Of a DNA stretch of 64,000 bases, positions 11,120 through 21,890 are shown piece after piece. The notes below the pieces were generated by a model, which did not search any database, was not told where the DNA came from, and worked only from the letters and a program-made list of their open reading frames with translations. Numbering within the stretch: the stretch's first letter is position 1; each line of letters starts with the position of its first letter. Made by a program: the position numbers and the translations under genes. The DNA is from Ascaphus truei (taxonomy: Eukaryota > Chordata > Amphibia > Anura > Ascaphidae). The stretch covers positions 16,846,267 through 16,910,266 of the forward strand of contig CM071579.1 in assembly GCA_036426205.1 (NCBI GenBank), read 5' to 3'.

Positions 11120-12556
11120 TTTCAATCTCCCACGGTGCAAATTATTTTAGGATTGCCTTGGCTTCAACTCCACAATCCGCGCATTGACTGGACCGGCACT
11201 CTTCCTCTCCAGTGGCCTTCGTCCGCAGACGTCGTTCCTGTGGAGTCTCCTGTTGCAGTGCTTGACGGCCTGGATTCCGTTGCTTCCAATCTATTGATCC
11301 TGCCTACCGTGTATCATGAGTACCTGGATGTGTTCAACAAGGTACAAGCGGAGATTCTTCCTCCTCATCGTCCGTACGATTGTCCTATCAATCTCATTCC
11401 TGGGACCATCCTGCCGAAGTCTAAGTCTTATCCACTTTCCGTCCCGGAGACCGAGGCCATGACGTCCTACATTCAGGAAAACTTGGGAAGGGATTCATCT
11501 GCAACTCTACCTCCCCTGCCGGGGCTGGTTTCTTCTTTGTGAAGAAGAAGGATGGATCGCTCAGGCCGTGCATTGACTTCCGCGGACTCAATAAGATCCC
11601 GGTGAAGAACCGGTATCCTCTTCCGCTTATCTCAGAACTGTTCGATCGTCTCCAGGGGGCCTCTATCTTCTCAAAGCTCGACTTAAGAGGTGCCTACAAT
11701 CTCATTTGTATAAGGGAGGGGGACGAGTGGAAAACTGCATTTAACACACGTTCCGTACATTATGAATATCTTGTTATACCCTTTGGTTTATGTAACGCTC
11801 CTGCCATTTTTCAAGAGTTTATGAAAGACATCTTCCGCGATGTATTGGGAACATTTGTCATAGTCTACCTAGACGACATTCTAATTTTTTCTAAAAATCT
11901 GGAGGAACACATTTCACATATCAAACCAGTGCTTTCTAGACTCCGTTCTAATCACCTATATGCCAAGATGGAGAAGTGTTTTTCCACCAGTCCTCTACTG
12001 CCTTCTTAGGCTATATCATCTCCAGCCAAGGCTTCTCCATGGATCCAGAGAAACTGAAAGCTGTTCTCAATTAGCCGCTGCCGAATTCACTTAAGGCTGT
12101 GCAGCGTTTTCTCGGCTTTGCCAACTATTACAGGAAATTCATCAAAATGTTTTCTTCTATTGCTCTTCCCATAACCGCACTGACCAAGAAGGACGCCGAT
12201 ATCTCTTCCTGGTTTCCTGAGGCTATTCTTGCATTTGAGGTCCTCAAGAAGGCTTTAGTTTCTGCACCCATCCTTCGTCATCCAGATACCTCCCTCCCCT
12301 TCACTTTGGAGGTCGATGCCTCGGACATAGGAGCCTGCACATTCATTTCCCAGAGGACTTCTCCCCAAGAGAAACTTCACCCCTGTGGTTTTTTCACAGA
12401 AATTTTCATCTGCCGAAAGGAATTATGATGTCGGTAACTGTGAACTTTTGGCCATAAAACTGGCTCTTCAAGAATGGAGACACCTTTTGGAGGGTTCCAA
12501 AGAACCAGTTGCGATTCTCACTTACCACAAAAATTTGTTATATATTGAGGGGGCTC
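11120..12556 (+). pseudogene. Sushi-like Ty3/Gypsy pol, first part (PR end, RT, RNase H)
   Basis: Plus-strand frames give, in order, LGLPWLQLHNPRIDW (end of protease and linker), [32 protein letters not shown], then the RT palm with VYLDDILIF (catalytic YLDD, about 11862-11890), LQRFLGFANYYRKFI-type connection, EVDASDIGA (RNase H start) and [16 protein letters not shown]. Breaks occur near 11500, 11990, 12070 (in-frame TAG) and 12390. The order and motifs are those of vertebrate Sushi-like Ty3/Gypsy elements. The sequence stops at 12556 and resumes, after a 48-bp duplication, at 13996. The gag and 5' LTR are not present upstream; 11.12 kb abuts the coiled-coil relic. Confidence 0.85.
12509..12556. 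repeat. 48-bp exact duplication, copy 1
   Basis: This RNase H-coding segment is identical to 13996-14043. The two copies flank the foreign block 12557-13995 inside the Sushi-like pol. Confidence 0.9.
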
Positions 12557-12557
12557 T

Positions 12558-13137
12558 CGGGTTGTAGCCACTTCCGGGCGAGGTGGATGAGGTCATACAT
12601 CTGGCTTCGGGTGGCTTTATCCATCGTGAAGGACCATGCGTGAAACCTTTGGGCACAAACAGCCGTGGTTACGCCGAGGCGGGCGAGGATCTCGAACTTC
12701 AATTTTGCATAGACGTTAGTTTCGGCTGGCTCTAGATCAAAGTAAGCCTTCTGGGGTTCGCCGCTTAGGAAGGGTGCGATTAGACCGGCCCACTCAGCTT
12801 CTGGCTATCCCTCTCTCTGTGCCGTGCGTTCAAACGTGAGAAGACAGGCTTCCACATCATCCGAGGGTCCCATCTTCTGAAGGTAGTGGCTTGCCCTGGT
12901 TATTTTCGGGACTGGGGCTGCCTCTGCCAGTGGAAGGTTACTGATAGTCCCCCTCAGGATCTCGAGTTCCTGCTGCAAGCCCTGGGCGAACCGTTGTTGC
13001 TCCTCTCCCAGCAAGCGGTTTGTTTCTTGCTGGCTTGCATTAGTTTCTTGCTGGATTTTATTCGCCTGTTGCAGGGCTTCATGTGCGTCTTTCTGGACAG
13101 CGACATTGCGTACCAGCGCACTCACCACGTCGTCCAT
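12558..13137 (-). pseudogene. SCAN-like gag fragment of another LTR element
   Basis: The ATG at 13137 starts MDDVVSALVRNVAVQKDAHE, followed by a Gln/Glu-rich coiled coil (residues ~15-70) and then KMGPSDDVEACLLTFERTAQ. A TAG replaces an expected Trp after REG at 12805. The same frame then continues [21 protein letters not shown] and ...[19 protein letters not shown] to 12558, where the fragment ends at the junction with the Sushi-like pol. The pattern (E-F/L..FE..A...GW...W...L.P.L.G.A..A, then a second helical half) is that of SCAN-related gag of Gmr1-like retroelements. The nonsense codon and truncation make it a relic. It sits just downstream of its own LTR and primer-binding site. Confidence 0.7.
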
Positions 13138-13184
13138 CTTTGTTTTTTCAAAGTTCTTTAACCCGCAGACCTTTTAGTGTTCTG

Positions 13185-13200
13185 CCCGCATTCTCCACCA
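13185..13200 (-). promoter_or_regulatory. Primer-binding-site candidate
   Basis: On the minus strand TGGTGGAGAATGCGGG lies two bases after the LTR end TTTGTCACA. It begins with TGG, as expected for pairing with a tRNA CCA end. The tRNA was not identified. Confidence 0.5.
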
Positions 13201-13202
13201 TA

Positions 13203-13769
13203 TGTGACAAACGGCTTACTCCGGGGCTCCGCCGTCTGTCCGGGACTGTTAGAACACAGTCTTTTAGGGTAGGTTAAATGATGAGACGTCACGTACTGTT
13301 CCTTTAAACAGGCTAGGACTGGTTTATTTAGTCCCAGGCACTGAGACTGCCACAGTGCATACAACAGAAAACAAAGCCAAACAAAAAGCTGCTCATCTGA
13401 GCGATAACTTAAACTTAGATATCCCTAACTCAGGGTTGGAAGTGGCTTGTCCACTTCCACCAACAAAATAAGTACCTTTGCAGTCTTAGACAAACGAACA
13501 GAATGATTGAACCTGTTTGGGGAAGAGGATTCTCCCCCCTCTGTAGTTCAGCAGCCTTCCAGCCTCCAGGCTCTTGGGGAGGGGGAGAGGAAACAGGAAA
13601 CAGGTCTTATATATACCTGATCTCTAATCAGCATGACAGGTGACAGAAAACAGGCAGCAGACAAACTGTGGAATGGAGTGCATGTACTGCACCGACATAC
13701 TTTATTCGAGCAAATACCCAGTATGTACCTGGCAGATACCTGGAATGCGCCGCTCCTCACCTCTGACAA
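13203..13769 (-). repeat. LTR of the SCAN-gag element
   Basis: On the minus strand the segment begins TGTCAGAGG and ends TTTGTCACA (TG...CA). It has a TATATAA box near 13608-13614 and an AATAAA signal near 13325, and is followed by a primer-binding-site candidate and the gag start. Length is 567 bp. Only this LTR is present; the rest of the element after gag is missing. Confidence 0.65.
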
Positions 13770-13774
13770 GCCCT

Positions 13775-13995
13775 GTTGCGTTTGCCTTCCCAGCCTGGGT
13801 TCATGCCTGGCTGACGGGCGGCTGATCTGTTAAATTATAATGATTAGGATTTAATAGGCTGCAATGCTTTGCGTGTCTACCAGATGGCATAAATTCATGA
13901 ATTGTAATGCAGTATATATATATATACTGTGCAGTATTGCAGCCAACGGGAATAAAATGTTTCAATCCCTGCCTGGAAAATAACCCAATGCACAA
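13775..13995. repeat. LTR-like scrap with 47-bp duplication
   Basis: Positions 13775-13821 are identical to 14376-14422. The rest (to 13995) contains a TATA run at 13915-13926 and an AATAAA at about 13952. It is probably part of an LTR but I cannot assign it. Confidence 0.4.
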
Positions 13996-14376
13996 TTGCG
14001 ATTCTCACTTACCACAAAAATTTGTTATATATTGAGGGGGCTCATTGTCTGGGATCCCGCCAAGCTTGCTGGTCACTCTTCTTTTCCCGCTTTAACTACA
14101 CCATCTCATATATTCCTGGTACCAAAAATGTTAAAGCGGACGCTCTCTCTCGTCAGTTCGCCACAGAAGTCGAAGCCAATGAAACCACGGAGCCTATTCT
14201 TCCTGCCAAATGTGTAATTTCCGCTAACATCTTCGATGTGCTGGACGAGATCAACAAAGCTCAAGCTCACATTCCCAGCTGGTTCAGGGTACCAGAAGGA
14301 CGCTTATACGCAGCTCCATGCTTTCGCCATAAAGATTTACTTGGTGGTCACTCTTCTAGAGCAGTCGCTCATCCAG
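13996..14376 (+). pseudogene. Sushi-like Ty3/Gypsy pol, second part
   Basis: After repeating the 48 bp found at 12509-12556, the frame continues LYIEGAHCLGSRQA, then YIPGTKNVKADALSR, the standard end of the RNase H/linker, and a short pre-integrase stretch ending HKDLLGGH at about 14350. It then joins LTR-like sequence at 14376. The integrase core is absent. This is the continuation of the 11.12-12.56 kb pol. Confidence 0.8.
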
Positions 14377-14551
14377 TTGCGTTTGCCTTCCCAGCCTGGG
14401 TTCATGCCTGGCTGACGGGCGGGGGAGACTCAGGAGTCCTGTTGCCAACAGGTGCACCACCAGACACTACCACACTGTAATGGGGGCCGGTTAGACCACA
14501 GGGGCCAATGTGAGATTGGGTGGGTCAGGCCAAGTCACAAAACCCGTTACA
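14376..14551 (+). repeat. 3' part of an LTR
   Basis: Ends CCCGTTACA directly before a TT spacer and a TGG-starting primer-binding site, so this is the downstream end of a 5' LTR. Its first 47 bp duplicate 13775-13821. The upstream part of the LTR is not recognisable. Confidence 0.5.
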
Positions 14552-14553
14552 TT

Positions 14554-14571
14554 TGGAGGCGAGCTGCTGAG
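14554..14571 (+). promoter_or_regulatory. Primer-binding site of third Gypsy-like element
   Basis: TGGAGGCGAGCTGCTGAG begins with TGG two bases after the LTR end. The intact Gypsy element has TGGAGGCGCTGCTGAG at 29507-29522 on the minus strand, so the two families probably use the same primer tRNA. Confidence 0.65.
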
Positions 14572-15091
14572 ATCAGATCTGTCATCAGGACAGGCTCTAG
14601 CTAGGCACACTGGGAAACAGGGAGAGTGTCTGCTGCCACTCTGTGCTGCGTAGGGACGGACCTAGGGGTGGTCAGGGGCTGACGGGATATTGTCAGTTCG
14701 CAGGGACAAGCTAGGGACCTGAAAGGAGTGAGGGGTCTGGAGCCGGGCTATAGCTGACCGAGTCACCTTGAGGCAGTGCTAGTTGGTAGGATGCCAGAAG
14801 GGATAGCCTGTTAACTTGGTCAGGAATCCTGGAGAGGGTCTGCGCTAGGCTGACCAAGAGAGGTAGACGCCCCAAGTACTGCATGGCAGAGCTAGAGTAC
14901 CTAGCCCATTCCAGACACTCACCGTAGGGAGCACAGACTGGGAGGAAGGAGTCACAGCAGACACTGAGAGAGTGAGCCTAGCCTGAGGTAGTGCACACTG
15001 GGTCACACCTAGATAAGGTACACATGTGGTGGTGCATCTGAGCAACTCTTTATTGTACTGATGTGGAGGCTGCCCCGCAGAACGGAGCCCC
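14572..15091 (+). other. Untranslated leader
   Basis: About 520 bases between the primer-binding site and the first long ORF. No coding bias or other repeat was seen. Confidence 0.4.
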
Positions 15092-16018
15092 ATGTACGAT
15101 AACTGTTACGAGAGAATGGAGGATCCGCGTTGTGCGGAGAACATAAAATGGCGACCAGAGGCTGATGGGGAAGGCACCCGTGGCGTGCGCCCCACTGAAG
15201 AGCAAACTGTCGCCGAGTTATCGTTAACCAGTCTGCTCTGGAGCGGAGCGAAGGCCGTGGCTGCCCCGTTTTTATCCTGTCTGGGACACCGAGGGGCCAC
15301 CCTTGAAGAGTGTGAGGAAATTGTAATAATTGGGGGAGAACCCCGCGAGGAGAGCAAACAAACTGACTTTTTGGGCTTAAAAGCCAACCAAAATGGCGGT
15401 TCCCGCTTGCTAGGGAAACCGCATGGGCCAGTCACAGAAAATGTGGCTGATGCAGGAATTGCAAAGAGCTGGCCGGGAATGGCGCGAACAGCAGAGCCCC
15501 GCCCTGATGGGGGGCATGGCGCGAAAGCTATGGCTGCGCCGGCATGGACAGTGACTCACTCAGCCCCTGTGCTGAGTCAACCGCTTAGTCTATGGGACCC
15601 TCCCCTGATATCTACCAGGGGGAGTGACTTTCAACTATGGCCTGTGGGGATGCACCCACTGGGCCCAGGGACTGATATCCAGACGGCGCCACTACAAAAA
15701 GTAGTTCCGGCCGCGGAAGGGATTTGCCAAAAAGAAGGATACTTTGCACGCAAAGCTGCTGCAAGGAGAAGGCGGGAACTAGCCGCGGGAAAAGAATCCA
15801 GCTCTGAGGAGGAAACTGGCGCGAAAACGCAGACCGCGCCCACCAGGACTGAGAAAGGCGCGGCCTTTATTAAGGGGCATGATATTCCCCTGTGGGACCC
15901 GCCCATAATTGCAACCAGCTATGTCAGCGGAAGGAGGAGCCGAAGCAGGAAGTGGCTGGCCCAGAAGCTTCTACCGGTCAGTTGCGAGGAACCACTGACC
16001 TGGAGAGACCCACCCTGA
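15092..16018 (+). pseudogene. Unrecognised retroelement ORF, first part (gag position)
   Basis: A 308-codon frame starts MYDNCYERMEDPRC and follows the leader of an LTR element, so by position it should be gag. It is rich in Gly, Pro, Glu and Arg, with a basic patch (ARKAAARRRRELAAGK, about residues 220-235), and repeats the phrase LWDPP(I/L). It has no recognisable capsid or CCHC domain. It overlaps the next frame between 15892 and 16018, suggesting a frameshift (programmed or mutational) that joins the two. GC content is far above the flanks. No function is assigned. Confidence 0.45.
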
Positions 16019-17577
16019 AAGTGGTCCCTACAAAAAGAATGGCCTGCCCCTCCGCTGTGGGAACTATGGTCTCCACCCAGCCCTACTCAGTACCCGGCGG
16101 GCTACTAGTAGTGAGGGTGGCTAACACCGAGACGGTGGTCGGGCTCTGCCTACAATGCGGGCTGCCCGGAGGCACGGTCAACACGGCGGCACGATGCCCA
16201 CATTGCGGGACACTGTACCTATGGCCTTATCCAACTTTCATACCCATCCAATCGGCTGACCCCCCGGGGGACCAGGCTAGGCGAGCCGTCGAGTCCCCTG
16301 GCGCACTGTGGATAGGACGTGCGAGTCCCGGAGAAAGGGGACTGGAGCCGGTCAAGTCGGCTGGGTCGGCCGCAACCGAGACAGTCGGGTCACCTGCTGA
16401 CCGCCCCGAGAAGGGAGAATACTCGGACGAGGATCTCCGGGAACTAGCGGAGGTAACAGCGAGACCCAGGATAGAACCGGGGAGGACGACACCCCGTGGT
16501 ACCAGCAGCTGTCGGAAAGACAGAACGTCCCCCGCAGATCGGCGAGCCGAGAGACGGAGTCCCTCCGCCTCAGAACGTGGTGGCGACGGACGAGAGACAC
16601 CGGCACCCCTGCGGACGGGTAAGAGGAGTCCCTTCACTTACCTTGCCCCCGCAGACGGTGTAGAAGCAGAGAGGCCATGCCAGGCCACGAGCGCACGTGG
16701 AGAGACGGCATCACTTCCGGTGGCGACGACGGCGGAGCTTCCGGATGTCGTCATTGAGGAAGAGATCCCGCATGGGGGTCCAACCCGCGATGACGGTGTT
16801 TCCGGTTCCGGGGAGGACATCACTTCCGGTGGCGACAGCGTAACCCCTAGAACCAATGCAGCGACGCTTCGGCGATCGGGGGAAGGTCCCCGATCACCTA
16901 CAAGGCCCTGGAGTTGGATGGGCGATCCAAGGACTGAGGAGGGTGAGATATCCTCATTGGACCAGTCTACGGACAGCCAGGAACGGGTCGTAACCCCGTG
17001 GGGTCCAATCTCTTGCCCCTACGCCCAATCCCACGCCATAGCTAAAACTCCTACCCCAATCACACGGTCCCCGGGTTCCCCGCCTAGTTTGGAATCTGTG
17101 GACATTTCATCAGGGGGAGAAGAGAGACGGACTGGGGAAAGACAGCGCAGTGGCGCTACGGAGGGTGATTCTCTGGGAGGGGGAGAGTTGAGAGTGGCCA
17201 CGACAGCACCCCAACCAGTGGTAAAGGCCCCGGGATCTTCCAGGTGGTTTCTACCGCGATCGGCACGGTCATCGGGGGTATTTTCTTTAGACGATGACAG
17301 AGAGCCAGGGTCACATAAGTTTAGAGAGAACCGTTGGTGGGCCCCACTATTCGAAGGGTACTCCGCTTGGATGGACCGTACTCGGTTCCTCATCCGGCGG
17401 GAAAACGTAGTAGATTATTGGTGGGCTGTGGGAGAATTCACACCGGAACAACGGGATAGAGAGCTACAGGAGCGGTGGCTGCAAATTGAACATAGGGAGA
17501 TAGAACCCATGGGTCCTAGTATCCTATCAGACCCCGTGGACTCGGTGGGGAGAAGCATCGGCAAGGACGACACTTAG
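15892..17577 (+). CDS. Unrecognised retroelement ORF with CxxC zinc-ribbon-like motif
   Basis: A 561-codon open frame overlaps the previous ORF in another frame. Near residues 85-107 it has CLQCG followed after about a dozen residues by CPHCG, a CxxC...CxxC zinc-ribbon-like pair. The middle (130-430) is low-complexity, rich in Pro, Arg, Glu, Ser and Gly. The last ~120 residues are more ordered, with RWFLPRSARSS, RENRWWAPLFEGYSAW, VVDYWWAVGEFTPEQRDREL and a stop at 17575. No protease or RT follows: the sequence runs into a foldback repeat at about 17.6 kb. By position it belongs to the element with the LTR end at 14551 and may be a fused gag/accessory protein. Its long open state argues for recent origin. 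I do not recognise the family. Confidence 0.5.
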   Translation: MGPAHNCNQLCQRKEEPKQEVAGPEASTGQLRGTTDLERPTLKVVPTKRMACPSAVGTMVSTQPYSVPGGLLVVRVANTETVVGLCLQCGLPGGTVNTAARCPHCGTLYLWPYPTFIPIQSADPPGDQARRAVESPGALWIGRASPGERGLEPVKSAGSAATETVGSPADRPEKGEYSDEDLRELAEVTARPRIEPGRTTPRGTSSCRKDRTSPADRRAERRSPSASERGGDGRETPAPLRTGKRSPFTYLAPADGVEAERPCQATSARGETASLPVATTAELPDVVIEEEIPHGGPTRDDGVSGSGEDITSGGDSVTPRTNAATLRRSGEGPRSPTRPWSWMGDPRTEEGEISSLDQSTDSQERVVTPWGPISCPYAQSHAIAKTPTPITRSPGSPPSLESVDISSGGEERRTGERQRSGATEGDSLGGGELRVATTAPQPVVKAPGSSRWFLPRSARSSGVFSLDDDREPGSHKFRENRWWAPLFEGYSAWMDRTRFLIRRENVVDYWWAVGEFTPEQRDRELQERWLQIEHREIEPMGPSILSDPVDSVGRSIGKDDT

Positions 17578-17599
17578 AAAAATCAGGCCTTTTTCCTGT

Positions 17600-19056
17600 C
17601 TGTGATTGATGCTGGGGGTCTCCAGAGCTGATACCAGCACCGGAGCCCCCCGGCATGCATCCGAGGCAGTAAAAATGCATGTAAAGCCCACTTTATTACC
17701 TAAGCGGCTAACCGCTAAGGCAATGAAGGGGTTAACCCACCGTGCCAGCTTTATTGTGGGTAGTGGGGGTGGGTGAAGGGGGTATGAATCACTAGTGACT
17801 GTAGCGGTTAATAACCGTTATGGTGACTAGGGGGTTAGGGGACATTACATTGGATGTTTTTATTCTTGTGTTTGTTTTGCAGCAGCGGAGGGGGCATGGC
17901 CAGGATGAAGATGAGGATGGCCTTCATCGTGGCAGCTGAAAATGGGTGAGTGCTATATGTATTTAATGTATTGATTGGTGTATATGTATTTTAAATACAC
18001 AGGGTGTGTATGTTGTTTATTGCAATGTTTATAGGGGGCAAATGTCCCCAATAAACATGCTATTCTGCCTTAACCCCTTCATTGCCTTAGCGGTTATCCG
18101 CTATGGTAATGAAGCAGCAATTATGTATTTTATTAATATTGTGCGGAAGCAGGGGGGCTCCTGAGCTGAACCGCATTGATTTGTGGCTCAGAGACCCCCT
18201 GCTTCCCGAGTTACAGGCCCCAGTTTGGGGCATCGGTTACAGTGTCGTCGCCATATTTATAGCGGGCACGGCGCGAATGGGGTGCTATAAAGATGGCGGC
18301 GACACTGCCACCCGATGACACATACCGGGGCCTGTAACTCGGGAAGCAGGGGGTCCCTGGTCCACAAAGCAATGCGGTTCAGCTCAGGGGACCCCCTACT
18401 CACAGTACACTATTATTAAAAATACATTCATACTGCTTCATTACCATAGCACATAGCCGCAAAGGTAAGGAATGATTGTTTATTTATATATGTGTTTTAC
18501 TCATAGTGTAGATGTGCAGAGGGTCTCCGGAGCTGAACCGCTTTGGTTTTAGGTCCGGGGACCCCCTGCTTCCCGAGATACAGGCCCCTTTATGGGGTGC
18601 CGGTATCCCTCTGCTTTGTTTACATTCCGCGGTCAAGTGATCGGGCCATTAAATGCAGAGGGATACTGGCACCTCATAAAGGGGCCTGTATCTCGGGAAG
18701 CAGGGGGTCCCCGGACCTGAAACCAATGCGGTTCAGCTCAGGAGACCCCCTGCACATGTACACTATGAGTAAAAGTTGTTTTGAAATGTTTTTATTTTGG
18801 CGATGTTTGCGCAGAGAGAGCGGCGGATCTCTCTCTGCTGCAAACACATATCGGCAGAAACGGCGTATCGCCAGGTTATCGGGACCCAGGATTTTTTATC
18901 ACCGGATCATCGGCGTTTTGCTTTCGCAGAGATTCGGCAGGGATCGGCATGGATTCGGCCCTTACTGAATACTGCGAGCGCAAATCGCCAAAATCATCCC
19001 TATCGGCAACACTTGCTGAAGAGATTTTTTCGGCGCTTAGTGCATGAGGCCCCTGG
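17600..19056. mobile_element. Foldback repeat cluster
   Basis: Three inverted modules: a short hairpin at 17604-17660, a ~265-bp near-palindrome at 18150-18415, and a ~250-bp near-palindrome at 18512-18762. The arms share ccggggaccccctgcttcc and aggccc motifs. The 18785-19056 tail ends tgcatgaggcccc and resembles the terminus of the 1.70-4.55 kb element. A YY1-like site (agatggcggc) lies at 18291-18300. No transposase is visible. Confidence 0.5.
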
Positions 19057-19950
19057 CCTAGAGAACTCCATAAATATGATAGTTAGTGCAAAGATTCCAA
19101 TACCAAACAGGTATAAAAAAAACATGGCAGAAACGTATAAGATTTCCAAATATCTATGAAGAACTCTGTAGCATCAATAATTCTTCTTAAATGTTGTAAT
19201 ACATGTTTTTCTGAGACCTCTGACTTTGTAGTAATGGATATGTAACACCTCCTTGCCCGGCTCCTAAGGAGTGTTACTGTGAGGTAGTGTAGTTGTGGTG
19301 ACACAGACTCTCTTTATCTTCTCAGGGTGCTGGCATTCGGCTGGCTGATAGTGTAAGCTCTCAGGGGGGTAAGAAAATGGTGCCAGGAACTTTGTTATAT
19401 AAACAGGACAGGTATATTGACAGGACAGGCTTTCACATGTACAGCCTTCTTCCCTGAAGTCCAGACCACTCCACAGGGAAGAACACACGGCTTATGTCAC
19501 TTAATATTACCCTCGGTCAAGATGAGCATGCATTTCCATTACTTTAAAGGACTGGAGTCATTCACAGGTACTTTCCTAGACTCAGCTTAGGGGTGTAGTT
19601 GCATCAGGGTTCCCACTACTCATCATCCTTACAATGTCCTAGCATTCTTCACTCAGTAACCTGGTGTGCCTATACTTCAAGATTGCCTTAGAACCTTGCT
19701 GGTGGCAGTTCTGGAGAGTCATAATTTAGGGATTGCACTCTGTGAACATGTCACGCACATACTCCCCTACACTTAGTGGACAGTCACTGCCTTAACATCA
19801 GATAATAAGTGGCCCTATCTGGTTGAGGCACCTTTCCCTAACAGTGAAAACAATAAAGGTGACCGCACATCTTAACACATAGTTACACACTTACTAGACA
19901 AGGACACCATGCAGACAGTTGAGACAGTTTCTCCTGGAGTCCACCTGGAT
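19057..19950. other. No recognised feature
   Basis: Mixed-composition sequence. A tgtaacacc segment near 19240 could be a scrap of an LTR but has no second terminus. No coding bias was seen. Confidence 0.4.
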
Positions 19951-19954
19951 CTTG

Positions 19955-20455
19955 TATTGAGGGGCATATTTATTTTGTGTAAGGAGGGAGGTATTGTATT
20001 TATTTTGTGTATGGAGGGGGGTATTGTATCTATTTGGTGTATGGAGGGGTGTATTGTATTTATTTTGTGTGGGGAGGGGGGTTCTGTATTTATTTTGTGT
20101 GGGGAGGGGGTATAGGATTTATTTTGTGTAAGGAGGGGGTATTGTATTTATTTTGTGTAAGGAGGGGGGTATTGTATTTATTTTGTGTATGGAGAGGGGT
20201 ATTGTATTTATTTTGCGTGAGGAGGCGGGAATTGTATTTACAATACAATACATCATACAATGTTGTGTGTGGAGGGGGGTTCTGTATTTGTTTTGTTTGG
20301 GGAGGGGGTATTGTATTTATTTTGTGTGGGTAGGTGGGTATTACATTTATTTTTTATGGGGAGGGGGTATTGTATTTATTTTGTATGGGGAGGGGGGTAT
20401 TGTATATATTTTGTGTGGGGAGAGTGGGTACTGTATGTATTTTGTGTGGGGGTAA
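19955..20455. repeat. Minisatellite, ~31-bp unit
   Basis: About sixteen imperfect copies of a unit like tattgtatttattttgtgt followed by a G-rich ggaggggg segment. The open frames across it (with repeated FILC and EGGIV) are a by-product of the repeat. G-rich low-complexity sequence continues to about 20590. Confidence 0.85.
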
Positions 20456-20591
20456 TGTGAGGGGTAATTATTGTGGAGGGATTCTGTGTGTGTGTGGCCA
20501 GGGGGGAGCGGGGAATGAGTGTGAGGAGGGGGGGATTAAGGAAGCATGATTGAACGAGGGGGGTAATTAAATTATAGCAATGGGGGGTGGC

Positions 20592-21890
20592 TGTCACGGT
20601 AGACCAGAACTTTTAACACCAAAATACCCAGATCCTTTGATTGAGCAAAGCAAGAGATAAAATAAATTGTGATTTATTTACAGAATGAACATACACAGCT
20701 TAGTTTACAAAAAAAACACTTGAAATACACTTACTGGGACGGTGTAAAACGAAATCTTCTATTCCGGAACGAAATCTTTAGAAATAGTCTCTAGGCACAA
20801 TTTCCCAGGAGCGGGAGTTGTGCGCAAACAGAGCCGAAAATAGTCTTTGGATAGTGGAGACTCTCGTAATCACTGTTTCCCCTCCGCAGCTGCTTACTTC
20901 ATTCTACCGCTGCAGAATTGGTTCTGGATTCCTTAGTTCTTACGAACTCTTGACTTGGGTTACGATGGTATAAAGTTAAAATCCAGCTTGGATGAATCTG
21001 ACTCCCGATCGGCTGCAGGGATTCTTATGCAGTAAAAATCCATATCTGTACCCTCTGCAGGCAATCTTGTTTGTGGGAATAATATTCCTACCTATCCCAG
21101 AGTTTCCCATACTTGGCAAAACCTGGCAGAGGGGCTTCTTACTTTGCTAAGGGCATACGCGAAACTCGCACCTCTGCCGCTTAGCATAACAGACCAAGCC
21201 CCATTACCTGGCTACATTTTGTCTGAGCTGGCCATCTGGGCCATTCGTCCGGACATTTACTAAGATGGGGATACTTGCATTTCCCCTCCCCACTTCATAC
21301 TTTAGTCGGCTAAATCTTTTCAACTACACACTTTTTCAGACCCCGAGGAACCAAGCCAACGGGCGTCTTAGAAGTTCTAGTTACATATGCATTGCTCACC
21401 TCGCAGGAATTTCCTGCTATACACTTCTAAAGTACAGTAATTTACAACCTAAGGGTTTTCCTCTGTTCTGGCCGTCTGAATGAAAATCCCCTTACGTCTA
21501 TAATGTTGGAACAATTAAAATAAGGGGACTTTCATTCATCAATTTTTATATAACTTTATAATAGCAAATCTCAGCGTGCTAGGACCTTCCTAGCAGAAAT
21601 TAGCTAACAGCCTTGCGCTGTGCTGTGGGCCGCTGGGTTTTAAAACCATTTTTTATTTGTGCGGGCACAGGGAAACGCTGCTATAGCAATACATTTCATA
21701 TAGGAAATAATCTTATTCTCGCCACATAATACCTGTTGGGAGACACACATACATTTTTATTAAAGTTACAGTGTTACTGCCATTACTGGGTTGCAGAACT
21801 GACAATCTACATTTCTCCAGTAAGGCACAGGGGCACCCAGCCGGGCATAATACCTTTATTTACTGGCCTGGGTATCCCTTCACTGTCACA
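20592..21890 (-). repeat. Probable solo LTR (~1.3 kb)
   Basis: On the minus strand it begins TGTGACAGTGAAGGG and ends GGTCTACCGTGACA, giving TG...CA with short matching ends. Both sides are G-rich low-complexity sequence, so it seems to have landed in one such tract. I could not find an exact target-site duplication. There is no coding capacity. Confidence 0.45.

Noticed and set aside
19909..20455. Overlapping open frames with repeated FILC/EGGIV residues
   Set aside because: They arise from the 31-bp minisatellite and exist in several frames; not genes.
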